Below are positions 12,061 to 23,611 of a DNA stretch of 64,000 nucleotides, in pieces. The stretch lies in contig MNCI01015910.1 of assembly GCA_015680685.1 (NCBI GenBank), positions 439,819 through 503,818 on the forward strand. Direction: 5' to 3'. The translations under genes and the position numbers were made by a program. The notes beneath the pieces are model-generated. The model saw nothing but the letters and a program-made list of their open reading frames with translations, made no database searches and had not been told where the DNA came from. The DNA comes from Gnetum montanum (taxonomy: Eukaryota; Streptophyta; Gnetopsida; Gnetales; Gnetaceae). Each line of letters starts with the position of its first letter. The first letter of the stretch is position 1.

Positions 12061-12665
12061 AAGAAATTCATACTTCATTGTTTGGCTACATTGATAGGCA
12101 TGCATCAATGCATGAGAAGATGTGTCAAGGCAATGTCATGTCATGCCTATATAAATGTGCATACCCATAGCATTTATGTCACATTATGTCATTAGAGTAG
12201 CCATGTTCTTGTAGTTTTCTTTTACCAGAGTTAGAATATTTCCTAAGTGCCCATAGTATGACTTTAAGCAATTGTACGGATCCTTATTCAAGCATCATTA
12301 TACCTAGACACATTGATGTGACAACAATAAAGATGGGATTCTTGGAACTCCTTGTAGCACTTAGAATAGATTAATGTTTATTTCAATGCACTTTATTGTT
12401 CATGCAATTTACATTCTTTTCCTTAGTTTATTAATGCATTTAATAACAAACACATAAGTACAACCACTTCAAACACACTGTTTAACACTTGGTAATCCCA
12501 ATAGTGGCTATTTGGCATTGAGATGAGTTTAGGATGTGTACAAAAAGTGGATTTGGATGCTTATGTTAGGCTAGTTAGCTTAAAGAATCATTAGATAGTT
12601 AATTAGTTAATTCCCAATTAATTATCTTTCCCTCAACACTTAGATTAGATAAATAAAAATATAAA
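12061..12665 (+). repeat. Left element (EG) LTR fragment
   Basis: Plus-oriented LTR with the promoter motif GCCTATATAAATG near 12147, an R-like AGAGTTAGAATATTTCC block near 12230, and U5 with ACTTGGTAATCCCA near 12487. It lacks the LTR end, primer site and gag start: at about 12665 it fuses straight to mid-gag sequence (CATAGATGGACTC), so a deletion has occurred. I assign it to the same element as 12666-13720 and 44352-49100. Confidence 0.7.
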
Positions 12666-13720
12666 ATATGAATACATATCATAGATGGACTCTACAACAA
12701 GACAAGAGAGATTCTTGGGATCTATGCCCAAGAGAGATTATTTGAGATGAAAGCCCATTAGATTTGAATTCTCATTAATTAAGTGGCAAAAGAAGAATGT
12801 GAACTAAATAAGTGATACAATTCATAGTTGTGAAAAAGAAGATACATGTTTTTGAGCTTGATGAAGGAGCATCATTAGAAGAGGTAGTGCAAAGAAAGAT
12901 CTTGCTTATCCAAAAATCAATTATTAAAATTTTGACAAAGGTTAATAAAATGTGGGTCTCCATTGATGAAATGTTTCAAATAGCACTAAAGATCATGGAG
13001 GAGAAAGTGTAATAATAAAGAGGCAAAGACTAAGATAAAATAAAGAAAATTGATGTAGGAAAGGACTACTATTAACACATAAGGAAAACAACTACAGTAG
13101 AGGATGTTGAAGACTTTGAATCTAATGATGATGGTTGTTACATTTGTCAATATGAAAATCAAAAAGGTTGTTTCCTAATAATGTCGCACTTATAAGAGTC
13201 TAGGAGTTATGAATTAAATCCAAAGATTATTAAGAAGCAAGCCCCATGAAGGTTTTCTTATCCTTAAGATAACTATAGGAAATCCTATCATCAGCAATGT
13301 TATTATTTGAGGCTCCACCTTAACCTTAGGAGTATTACCAGTAATAAAAAAATTCATAGTTATGGAGAGTGCCACTACTAAGGTAACAATATCCTTACAA
13401 GTAATATAATCCTTACAGATACTATGTCCAACAACCTGTATTCCCCAACGGCTCTATCACTCATGTTTCTACACACCATTATTATCCTTCAAAGTATCAC
13501 AATCTTGTCACTCCACATGTTGAGTCTCTTTCACTTATGCTCCTCATCCTTCACAACACTCTCAATCTCACACATTGAATCCTTCACCAGATGTTTTGCC
13601 AATGTAAGAAGAAATTCATCCATAGCTACAACAATGAAATGCTACAAGAGTAGTAAATTTGCAAGTGAATGACAACTCAGTTTGTTTTAAGTACAAGCCT
13701 TAGAAATGGTAATTATTTAG
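12666..13720 (+). pseudogene. Element EG gag, C-terminal part
   Basis: Aligns with element D gag from about 24340 onward (shared: ATCTATGCCCAAG, then a basic coiled region). The open piece 12812-13012 is Lys- and Ile-rich. The zinc-knuckle-like block at 13124-13172 reads CYICQYENQKGC, with His changed to Asn. The frame stops at 13720, where GCTAG begins the target-site duplication of element B; coding resumes at 44352, co-linear with D near 25400. So this is the left half of a split element. Confidence 0.75.
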
Positions 13721-13725
13721 GCTAG

Positions 13726-14495
13726 TGATGAGCAATGAGTAGCGAGAAGTTCCTACACCCAAGCATACAAATCACTAGCGTTCACTAAGCGATCTGGTCG
13801 AATTCCATAGGCTTTAGCTCTCTAGGGACATTGGGTCAACATATGTGATCGTTGTCTTCTCAATTTCACTTGTGAAGTGCAAGTGTATGGTTAAGTGTAA
13901 TTGAGGCATATGATTTTTATCATTTTATATTTATTGTTTAAATCACCTAGGTGCTAGAAAATAAAGTAATTAAATGTTTAATTAATCTAGTAAATAACTA
14001 ATATCTTAACTAATCCTAACATAAGCATCTATTGCCATTTACTATACACATCTTGAACCACATTACAACATTACTAGGTTACCAAGTGTTAATAATTAAT
14101 TAATTATTAGATACATGAAAGTAAATTTCCCAAATAATAAATGCATTAAATAAACATTAAGCTAATTCTAAATGCTACAAGGTTTGTGAAGAAAGCTCAT
14201 CTTTATTACCAGTCACACTGAGGTGCTCAAGTACATCAGTGTTAGAATTAAGATCCATACACTTCTCACTCCTACTGCAGGCACTTAGAAAATACTCTAA
14301 CCATCAAATGAACAAAATGCAAGAGCTTTGCTAGAATACTAACTATGGAATGCCATAAATATGTTTGGTGAGTGCATATTTATAAGCAAAGATAGATACT
14401 ACATCAACAGGGTCATGTTAATGCATCAAACCACATGTCGATGTGACCATGTCGACGACATCCTGTCGATGCAACCCAAGAAAGATGCTTCATCA
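13726..14495 (-). repeat. Element B 3' LTR (770 bp)
   Basis: Minus-strand LTR beginning TGATGAAGCATC at 14495 and ending CTCATCA-like at 13726. TATA (rc of ATTTATA) is at 14388-14394. U3 holds GTCGATGTGACC and GTCGACG motifs. Its right end would abut the polypurine tract of B, but element D now sits exactly there. Confidence 0.8.
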
Positions 14496-14499
14496 TACT

Positions 14500-15391
14500 T
14501 GATGAGTCATGTCATGGGTTACATTGATAAGGCCTTATTGGTGTAGCCCCATCGATGTGACCCCATTGACTCAATGGCATTGACATATGATTTGATGCAT
14601 TGATGTGACCCCATCAACATAGTATCTGTTTTTGCCTATAAATATGCATGCTCCCATCATGTATTGGAATTCTTTTGTTAATAGAGTAGTCAAACTCTTG
14701 TAGTTTTATTTCATAGTCTTAGAGAACAATCAGTGGGTGCATGCAGTATGGATCTAAGTTAGTTGTATGATGTCTTATTCAAGTGGCAATGTACCTGGAC
14801 ACATTCCATGAACGAAAATAAGATTGAGATTAATTCTTATTCATTGTAGCACTTTGACTTAGATTAGATTTACTTTCCATACAATTTACTTTTCATGTAC
14901 CTAGTTAATATCTATATTTCATGCAAGTTAATCAATTGGTGGAATGAGCATGACTAGTTTTGAGCATAAATGCATATTCACTTGGTAATCCCAGTAGTGT
15001 TATTTCTTGGTTCGCCCAGTAGTGTAGTGCTTGATAATCCTAGTAGTGGGTATGTGGGTTCAAGATGTGTACGAAAAGCTAGGAATAGACACTTATCTCT
15101 AGTAGGCTTGTTTAGACTTTACTTTCTATTGTTAATTAGTTTAAATAATTAATTTCTCTATTATCATTAGGAGTAGCATAAGGGCAAAACAACATCAACC
15201 ATCATATGCCTCACCTTGGACTAAACCATACATGATAAAGCTACCACTAGTCCAAGTGGGAAGATAGTGAACTACGATCAATGCTTAATGATCTAGATGC
15301 ACAACTAGTTCCATCCATGAAATTCGACCAGATTGTGCATGAACACTTGTGATTTATATGGTTGGACATAGGGGGTACTTGCCACTCATCA
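14500..15391 (+). repeat. Element D 5' LTR (892 bp)
   Basis: Runs TGATGAGTCATG to CCACTCATCA. TATA (CTATAAATATG) lies at about 14636-14646. The U3 of about 140 bp is filled with TTGATGTGACCCCAT-type motifs, several as imperfect palindromes. The U5 end is of the same subtype as the C and solo LTRs (TGGACTAAACCATACATGA). Confidence 0.9.
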
Positions 15392-15392
15392 T

Positions 15393-15410
15393 TGGCATTG
15401 TTGCTAGGGA
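15393..15410 (+). other. Element D primer-binding site, tRNA-Asp type
   Basis: TGGCATTGTTGCTAGGGA follows the LTR end by one base. It matches the complement of the plant tRNA-Asp 3' end apart from changes that are mostly C-to-T or G-to-A. Confidence 0.8.
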
Positions 15411-15549
15411 CTTGCAATTTGCTACATGCACTATATAGGACTTAGTGAAAATTATTCAAAATCATTGGAATGAACTCATGAAAGCTAAATCATTTTAAGT
15501 ATAATAATAATTATAATTAAAGCACACTGAATTTTTCTTTTAATCCAAA

Positions 15550-16100
15550 ATGTCCTTTTCTCATAGGCATGATGAATCAAAACCATATTTGCCCCAAGAA
15601 TTCAAAGTGGTGTACACTCATCTAGATGAGTTTGTACCCAATTTCACCTTCATCATTCATTAGGATGAACAATTACAGTGAAGAAATATGGAGAGGAACG
15701 TTGTGTTAACACATGATTGATCTATTCTTGGGATGTTGCTCCAAATGCTTAAAAGGTTGGGCATCTAGGATCGTCACAAAGAATACATTATGCCGACCAT
15801 GACTATCAAGACTATTATCCCACTAAAACACAATGCAAAAGAAATTGGTACTAGGAGAAGCACCATGAAGCTACAAAGGGAAAACAGTTCACTAACCCCT
15901 TGTTCTTGTTAAACCAAAAAGCCAATGAGGATCCTTCCTCTAGGGGTTCTCAACATGAAGATTCTCCACCCCTTAACTTTGGTGAAGGGGGATTGAACCC
16001 AAATTGACAATGCACTATTGACAACCTTGGTTTAGGAAAAAGTGGAAGCCAAGGTAGGGGCTTAGGAAAGCACCATGATGATGATAAACCTGATAATCAT
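15550..16100 (+). pseudogene. Element D gag, N-terminal part (interrupted by element C)
   Basis: ATG at 15550 opens MSFSHRHDESKPYLPQEFKV-like sequence, homologous to the element A gag start at 10936. The first 70 codons include VVYTHLDEF. Stops (TAG, TAA) are frequent. The frame reaches 16100, where the ATCAT duplication (16096-16100) marks the insertion of element C; gag resumes at 23612. The stretch 15411-15549 is an untranslated leader. Confidence 0.75.
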
Positions 16101-16978
16101 TGATGAGCAATGAGGTATCCCTACACCCAACCATATGAATCACTCGTGTTCATGCATGATCTAGTTGAATTCTATGGATGGGACTAGTTGTGCGTCTAAA
16201 TCATTATGCTCTGATTGCATTTCATTGTCTTTCCACTTGGACTAGTGGTAGCTTTGTCATGTATGGTTTAGTCCAAAGTGAGGCATATGATGATGTTGTC
16301 TAACCCTATGCTTCTCCTAATGAAAATAAAGAAATTAATTAATTAAGCTAAGTAACAATAGAAATTAAAGTCTAAACTAGCCTACATGCAATGAGTATTT
16401 GTTCTTAATCATCCACACATGCCTTGGACTTCCTGTAACTACTACTGGGAATACCAAGCGTATGTCACTAGGCTCACCAAATGATACATTGCTAGGTTAA
16501 CAAGTAGTTACACTTAAATACTCGTGATTAGTCATACTCATTCTGCTTAATGATAGGAGTTATAAAGAGCAATAAATGGGAACATTAACTAAGGAAAATA
16601 GGAAACAATTAAATAATTAAATGATTAAAAGAAATAATAAATCTAAGTGGATGCTGGAATGGAAAAAGTAATGTCGATCTTTATTTTTGGTCATGTAACA
16701 TGTCCAAGTATGTCACACTCAAATAAGGATGTCATACAATTACAAACATCAACTGTGGGCATGCACTGGGAAATAATAGAACTAGAAATCAACGATCTAT
16801 AAAAAGGCTAATTGAAATCTAAAACTAAGCTATGTTCCAACTATGCACCCAAGTGTTGTATTTATAGGCTAGCATAGAAGAGATGATACTGGATATTCGA
16901 CATTATTTCTTGGGACCTGATATTGCATACCTAATATCGAGGCTTCGATATCAAAGTTGACAAAATCATGACTCATCA
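16101..16978 (-). repeat. Element C 3' LTR (878 bp)
   Basis: On the minus strand starts TGATGAGTCATGATTTTGTC and ends at TGATGAGC (rc) in 16101. TATA (rc of ATTTATAGG) lies at 16859-16867. U3 shows TTGATATCGAAGCCTCGATA and related GATATC/CGATAT motifs. Confidence 0.9.
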
Positions 16979-16990
16979 TACCCCCACGAC
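16979..16990 (-). other. Element C polypurine tract
   Basis: The minus strand reads GTCGTGGGGGTA immediately before the 3' LTR. The D copy at 32322-32333 reads GTCATGGGGGTA in the same place, so this is the plus-strand primer site of the family. Confidence 0.75.
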
Positions 16991-17160
16991 TAAATGAAAA
17001 CTTGTCCTCGAGTTAAAAAAAGTAAGGAACAAGTTCTTTACAAAATATTGGGAAGGTATTGAATTATTGACTAACTCAAACAATCAAACAAACAAATGGA
17101 CTCTTACATGCTGCAATGGTGTTTTACAAAAATTTAGATACAACATTACATGATAGAAGC

Positions 17161-19780
17161 TCATGTAGTTCTTGGAGGTGGTGGCACCTCCATTGATCAC
17201 TTTTCTTTATTGCCAGGCTTTTGAAATTTGTAGTGGTTGAGTAGTGCCTGCAACTTTTCTTCTTCTATCCTTGGATCATGTACCATCTAGGCTACTGAAT
17301 TGATGTGTGCTGGTGCTGGTATGTTCCAAGGAAATGGTAGCTACAGAAACATTTTGTTGACCTTCATGTACCAGGCTGCAAACTGATGTCATTCCTCCTC
17401 AAAGTACATGATCTTTTCTTTTAACTCATGATGATCTATTAATCTTCAGGCTAGGTCTAAGGTAACATCCTTTTGTCCATGGTAGTGAGCTTTGATCACC
17501 TCAACTTTTGAGTTTGCTACATGCAGTTTCTGCAAAGTAGGTTTTTTGTCTGCAAACTCTTTCTTATATAATGGTTACTACCTACTGCTCCAATTCATTT
17601 CTTAGTCAAGCTGCTATTAACATGGTAAGGTTGGCATATTGAAGGTTAGCCAATGCAATGTATTCCTTTAAATCCTTGATCTACAGGTCTTTATTCTTCA
17701 CTTCCACTTATTGAACCAAGTCATAGATATCCAAGATGGGCTACCAATCAGGATTTTGCATTGACATGGATCTGATGCAAGCTTTGGCCATTTGGATTTC
17801 CTTTTTGTTGATTTTCTCATACATGCCAACTTGGTCCTGGAAGTTTTCTTTTAGCTTTTTATGCTTTTTTGGCTCATTCTTCTATGCTCTTATTTCAATT
17901 GCAAACTTTTGTCGAATTACATGAACCTCCTCCATTGAGAGGATGCAGTTCTCTCTGGCCAATCAGTTGATGTCCTAGTTGACCCTCACTAGTTATTCTC
18001 TTAACTAGTGGACACTTTCTTGTAGAATGTTCTTTTGTTTTTCAATGGTGGTCAACCTTGTGTTTTCTGTAGCAAGTTGTTTATTTTCTTCTTGAGTGGT
18101 AGTTAGTGCCTTCTTATGAGCATAGGATTCTGCTTCTACAACGGAGATATTCCAGACTACCTTCTCCTTTTCTTACTCAGCAACTTTGTTCTCTTTGGTC
18201 AGTTTATCCAACTACTATATTCTAAATTGATCTAATTAGTTAGGCACAATAAACTAGGCAAGATCTCATCTTTCAACTCTTAGGGTAGCTAGCTCCTATT
18301 GTAAATGTTGCACTTCTACTTCCACATGGTCCTCCTTAGTCTCAACCATGACTAACTTCCCCTTAGTGGTAATGAGGTTTGATAGTACCATAGTGACAGC
18401 ATTGGGATTGTTAAATAAGGTGGTTATTACTTGTTCTACCTATAGTAATGTATCTAATACATCCTCATGGGCTGCAAGAGTCATCAAAGTCCCAACAAGA
18501 ATTTGTGCATCTTTGGTCCCAATCAAATCCATTGGGGGCACAACAAGCACATTGAAAGATTCATTAATGTGATCCATTATCACCTCTACTGCACTTGCCA
18601 CTTCTTGATGCTACATGACCACTACTGTGGCACCTTCTCCTATTTCAAGCATCACTTAGAAGGATGCGGCATTAACAAAGATTTGTTGTGACCATTGGGA
18701 TTATCCTCCTAATTGCAATGAAATATATCCCCTTGTTGGATTGGTTGAAATAGTGGGCTACACAGTGTCATATCTTGTGGCTTAGGATGTTATTCAGGCT
18801 CTTATTTTGCTTCTTTTTTTAGTTCTACTTCCTTCTTTGGTTTTTGTTCCTCACCAATATCTTTTCTTGGTGTTGTCGGTTTAAGCAATTCAGCAAAGAA
18901 AGCATTCTAAGCCTTCCTGGGAATGTCATTTGTGTACCCCCAAGATTCTAGTGTGTTTGCACAACTTTCAAATTAGGCAAGGGAATGGAAGTATGGGCTT
19001 CCCTACCTTCTTTTCTTCAAATCACCTTTGAAGTCTTGTGCAATATAGATAGGAAAGTTTTACCATGTATTTTTCCATTAGTATGGCACTTCCCCTAGCC
19101 GCATATGTGGAGATTCTATTGAGCCCTTTGGTGGAAAAGAGGTGATATGTCTATATCTTAAAATAGGTCCTCTCTTCAAGAGTTAATTCATTATATGTCT
19201 TATCTTCTTTGTTGTAGGCTTTCCTTAGCCATAGCTTTCTGGTGTCGAGGTTAGACCTCGTGAATAGATGGGCTAACTTAGCCCCCTCATTTGGTAGATT
19301 AAGATTTTTGGCAATTTCTTTGATTAATAATGAAATAGTGACTCCACAAATGTTAAAAGTGGTACCCTCTTCTTTGTTGTGCTAGAATTGGTAGGTTTTT
19401 CCAAGGTACCATTTTCCACTATCTGAAAGGATGGGCCATGGAGGTGATGCCTGAAGTTGCATCAAAATTTCCTTTGGAGTAAACACCATAAACGAGCTAA
19501 AGTTCATCTCCACGATGACCATGGTCAACCTGGATTTTTCTTGAATGGCTTCAAGGCATTTTGGCAACAACGTGAGGCATTGTCCTTGCATAGGAGCTTG
19601 TAGTTCGGTGGCCTCTCATTTGACCAATTATCCTGTAACAGGAGCCTCTTGATGGATGCTAAATGATTGGGCCTCCTATTCCTTGTGCTTGGTAGGATTG
19701 CCTTACTAGCCTTTGCCACCTCTTGGGTGTTTGGTTGCTTCCTGCTAAGGTCCTGCTTATGCTCCTCTTTTTGGGGCCAT
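17161..19780 (-). pseudogene. Element C sense 3' ORF, coiled-coil protein of unknown function
   Basis: ATG at 19780 follows a splice acceptor (GATTACAG/ATGGCC); stop TGA at 17161-17163 after a Pro-rich tail (PPPPRTT). The pieces 19525-19794 and 19382-19591 are open, the latter with SDSGKWYLGKTYQF. The section 18700-17300 encodes Leu/Glu/Lys/Gln-rich sequence with heptad-like spacing, best read as a coiled coil. About 870 codons long, with many TAG stops. Same order and hallmark as in A, B and D, though the sequence has diverged. No known domain recognised. The 16991-17160 part is a 3' untranslated stretch. Confidence 0.7.
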
Positions 19781-20415
19781 CTGTAATCAATCAAGGATTG
19801 GATGTTACTAAGTTGTTTTTATATATATCATCAATAGGTTTATACCTTAGTCCTAACCTTAGTTATATTAAGTGCTTTAGGCATATGATTGCAGAGCTAG
19901 AAAAATTTCCAAAAAAATGCCCAAAAATTATTTATCTTCTTTTATGACCTTTTGTAGATGGTTCCTTTTTCCTAATGTATGGATTATTATGATAGTTATG
20001 GTTTCTTGGATGAAAAGATTAAGGTTTCTAGCATTAATATGAATGATTTTTCATTATATTGCTTAAGAGTTGTAACCCTCTTACCCTTGTAATACCCTCT
20101 AGGTGATAGCAAAATTTGAAAAATTGGTGCAAGGTTTCCATGCAAACACCCCCTCCATGACTAAGTTGAACACTGTAGGTTCAAATAGGTTCAAATGGTA
20201 TGAGAATCAGAGTGGGATTGAGTAAGATATCATAAGTGAAAGTTGATTATGCAGAGCTTTGAGTTGTAAAAGAAAAATTGAAAAAATTCCCTAGCTACAA
20301 ATGATGAAAATGGATTTTTGGAACACCATGGGGGTCATATATATAGGTTTTGTCAAACTTGATATTGAGTATTCGATGTTATGTGAGACCCGATATCGGG
20401 TAGTTGATATTGGCA
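19781..20415 (-). promoter_or_regulatory. Element C internal promoter and leader (GATATC-type array)
   Basis: On the minus strand a motif array (20415-20355) includes CCCGATATCGGGT, a perfect 12-base palindrome core, and ATCGAATACTCAATATCAAG. TATA (CTATATATAT) follows at 20337-20346. A leader of about 550 nt then leads to a splice acceptor at 19781-19783 directly before the ATG. I could not fix the donor: the region matching the donors of A, B and D has changed. The same palindromic theme occurs in the C LTR U3. Confidence 0.6.
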
Positions 20416-21140
20416 TTCATAAATTTACATTGAATGAGGGGATTAAGCATGGAAAATGAAGCTATGGGATTGGTGGGAAGGTTTTAGGTTAGGTCCATAG
20501 TTCTAGGGTAAGTAGGAAATCATATTTAGGCATCAGAAATGTGAAATATGGAGTTTTCAACATTAAAAGCCATGGAAGACATAAGAAAATGGGCATTATA
20601 CCAATGTTGTCGAATAGATCAATTACATGATAAGGGAAAGCATGAAATTTAAGAATGATGCACTTGGAAGGTAAAGAATGATGTGGTTGTGTTAAACAAG
20701 TACAAGTTACAACAATTACACAAGTGGTTCCTTCCCAAAGCAGGCTCTAGCCCACAATGCCCTTGCATAACCACACCTAAAAATGTCTGTAGACACTGAA
20801 GGGGTTGAATGTAACGCATATTTGGGAAACAAAACACACATGTTAAAACCACCAATGTGAGCAAATAACTCTATGTTACACAAAACTACAAGCTAGGATA
20901 ACATGAATAGCGAGATGAGATGGACTGTAGAAAGGATTGCAGAAATTGGGACGTGAGGTGTCTTACCAAAGGCATAATGAATCCTTGTGTGTTATTAATG
21001 GTTAAGTAATCATTAGCCCTTCTTTCCAAGATTCAAACCAAATCCAAACCACATTTTAGTAACATTGCATCATTTCATCACTTTGGTTGACAACCATAAG
21101 ACTACCATAGTTGTAAGGAGTAGCATCACTCAACTTTTTG
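20416..21140 (-). other. Element C gene-free stretch before the internal promoter
   Basis: No supported frame. It aligns with 3360-3900 of element A and the matching part of B (shared landmarks: CCTTCCCAAAGCAGGCTC near 20730 and a degraded version of the pre-integrase-end block near 21050). It ends at the pol deletion junction near 21140. Confidence 0.55.
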
Positions 21141-21420
21141 TCTAAGGGAGGAGTTTATTGATGGTAATTTGTTGTTGTTTTTTTATAGAAGTATTCTAAG
21201 AAGTTGCCAACCTTCAAGCATAGGTATATGTGTTTCTAGTGGGACCTTTAGAAATTTATTTAGTGCCATGTTAGTTTACTCTTACTCCCATTTTTCATTA
21301 GATCTACAAGGATATAATTACAACCTTAACAACATGATAGAAAATACAAAAGTGGCCAAAGAGAATCCACAAATATCCTTGATGTTTGAGCCACAAGGTG
21401 TCCCTTAGTTTAGTGGCGGC
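21141..21420. other. Unassigned segment at the element C pol deletion
   Basis: This segment lies between the gene-free stretch and the gag remnant, where pol is missing. It does not match the other copies by eye. A plus-strand frame of 79 codons spans 21169-21408, but nothing in it is recognisable. It may be filler captured during deletion repair. Confidence 0.35.
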
Positions 21421-22890
21421 TACGTAGATAAGCTGTTGTTCACACACTTGTTTGTTAAATGCATGGTGGATTAGGGGATGAGTTGTGTTAACATTGTAGA
21501 TGCTTCGCCCATGATTGCATCCTTGATCATGATATGATATGCATGGATTTGTGTGTCACCCCACACTACTAGATTCATTGCTTCAGTTTGGTGTTGGAGT
21601 AACAATGGATGGTGGTTGTAAAAAGGGAGGCATTGCATCATATTGGCAGTATGCTAGTTTGGATGATGTGGTAGGTTGATGAGTATTGTGCTTTCATCTA
21701 GGGCTTTTCCTAAAGAAAGGATGTTTGTGAGTTTGTGGTGGGGACCTACCGGTATCAGTATGTCTATACACATTTGTAGTACAAGTGGCATTCGTTTGTT
21801 GATATTATGGTGGCAAACTTTCTTGTGTGATTGGTAGTGGCATGTGATGAGGTGGAGTATGACAATATCAAGGGTAGGATGGATGGTAAGAGACATGAGG
21901 TGGTGAGCCTTTAGGGGATGTCATGGGTTGATGGTACTCAAGAGAGCGATAGTAGCGATTTGAAGTAGAGGATGTAGAACTAGTTGGAGAAATAAGGTGT
22001 TGAACATAATATCTATGTGGTCTTGGATGATAGGAAGGATAAGGTTGGTTTGGTGGTGGTTTACCCCAAGATTGTGGGTTTTGCCACTACGATTGATGAT
22101 AGTGTTGAGGCTGGTAGTAAGTCCCCCTTGGATAGTACGATTGGTTGTGGGACTATCTATAATTACCCTGTGGAAGGGGAAATCTCTTGGGCATGTGTTT
22201 TTGTATGAATTTGGGCTTTAATGTAGATGCCCAATACTCATATAGTTGTGGCACAATTGGACAGTGGACCTTTAGGTGGTCATATATGCATATGTCACAT
22301 CCATCATCTTCATCTATGGTTGAGTCTATAGCCTCACTTTCTTCAGCCATTTTTCCTAATTATTGATAAGGGTTCCTAGCTGTTTCTTGGTTCTGCATCC
22401 TTTGTTTATTGTGATTGTTTGGTTTGTTTTGCATGACCTTTTCCTTTACCGTTCTTACCAAAGTTGTAACCTTTTCATATACCCATTTTGACACATTATC
22501 AAAATTTGCTTCAAGTTCATTGATAGACTTCTGTATCAGCAAGAGTTAGTATGAAATCACCTTATCAAGAGTAGTCTTTATCTCCTTACCATAGATATGG
22601 ACTTGCTTCTTTTGAATGGTTGGGTCCTAGTGATATTTCTTAACATTCTTCTATTTGCATATCTCTCATTATTCTTTAGCCATGCACTTGATTAGCTCTC
22701 AGATCTAATGAGTTCATAGCTCAAATAATTGACCTAGGGCATACATCCCAAGGGTCTTCCTTATTTCATTATGAAGCCCATCTATGATGTGGAAAAGTTT
22801 CCTTTCCTTTGAGAAACCATGGCTTGGACATCTATTCAGTAAGGAATAATATCTATCTAAGGCCATGTATAAGGGTTCATCATAAGGGTT
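21421..22890 (-). pseudogene. Element C gag remnant
   Basis: Reading leftward from 22890 it matches D gag from about 24220 (ATGAACCCTTATACATGGCC). Open pieces are 22360-22542 (central basic helix region) and 22153-22350, which holds a zinc-knuckle-like block CDICIYDHLKVHC. The gag start, primer site and leader were deleted, so an LTR fragment abuts mid-gag at 22890-22943. A Gln/Pro/Tyr-rich tail reaches about 21650; homology is lost before 21421. Confidence 0.7.
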
Positions 22891-22897
22891 ACTAATG

Positions 22898-23611
22898 ACA
22901 TATGATGATGTTGTCTAACCCTATCATAAGGGTTCATCATATGATGTTTAGTCCAAAGTGAGCCATATGATGATGTTGTCTAACCCTATGCTACTCCTAA
23001 TGACAATAAAGAAATTAATTAATTAAGCTAAGTAATGATGGAAAGTAAAGTCTAAACTAGCCTATATATGATGAGTATCCATTCTTAATCGTTCTCACAT
23101 GCCTTGCACTTCATGTAACTACTACTGGGAATACCAAGCATACATCATTGGGCTCACCAAATGATACATTGTTGGGTTACTAAGTAGTTATAGTTAAATG
23201 CTCGCGATTACTCGTACTCATTCTGCTTAATGATAGAAATTGTAAAATGCAATAAATGGGAACATTAACTAAGCATAAAAATAAAAAATAAAATAATTAA
23301 ATGATTGAAAGTAATAATAAATCTAAGTGGATGCTGCAATGACGAAAGTAATCTTGATCTTTATTCCTGGTCATGTAATGTGTCCAAGTATGTCACCTTT
23401 GAATAAGGATGCCTTACAATTATAAACATCACATTGTGGGCATGCACTAGGACATAATAGAACTAGAAATCAACAATCTATGAAAAATCTAACTAAAATC
23501 TAAACCTAATCTATGTCCCAACCGTGCACCCAAGTGTTGTATTTATAGGCTAGTATGGAAGAGACAATATTAGATATATGATATCAGAGCTAACAAAATC
23601 AAGACTCATCA
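22898..23611 (-). repeat. Element C 5' LTR, truncated, with a small tandem duplication
   Basis: The minus-strand LTR starts at 23611 (TGATGAGTC) and carries TATA at 23538-23546 and GATATC motifs. It ends early. At 22898-22990 a segment containing CATATGATGATGTTGTCTAA and GGGTTCATCAT is present twice at the deletion junction with gag. About 200 bp of the LTR end plus the primer site are missing compared with the 3' LTR. Confidence 0.75.

Larger units (their letters stand above)
16101..23611 (-). mobile_element. Element C: Athila-like deletion derivative nested in D gag
   Basis: Minus-strand element with perfect ATCAT duplications (16096-16100 and 23612-23616). It retains both LTRs (the 5' one truncated), part of gag, the gene-free stretch, an internal promoter and the 3' ORF. 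Protease, RT, RNase H and integrase are all missing. Its U3 and internal promoter carry GATATC-type motifs, unlike the TCGATG type in A, B and D. It is the youngest insertion by nesting order, as expected from its cleaner ends. Confidence 0.9.
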
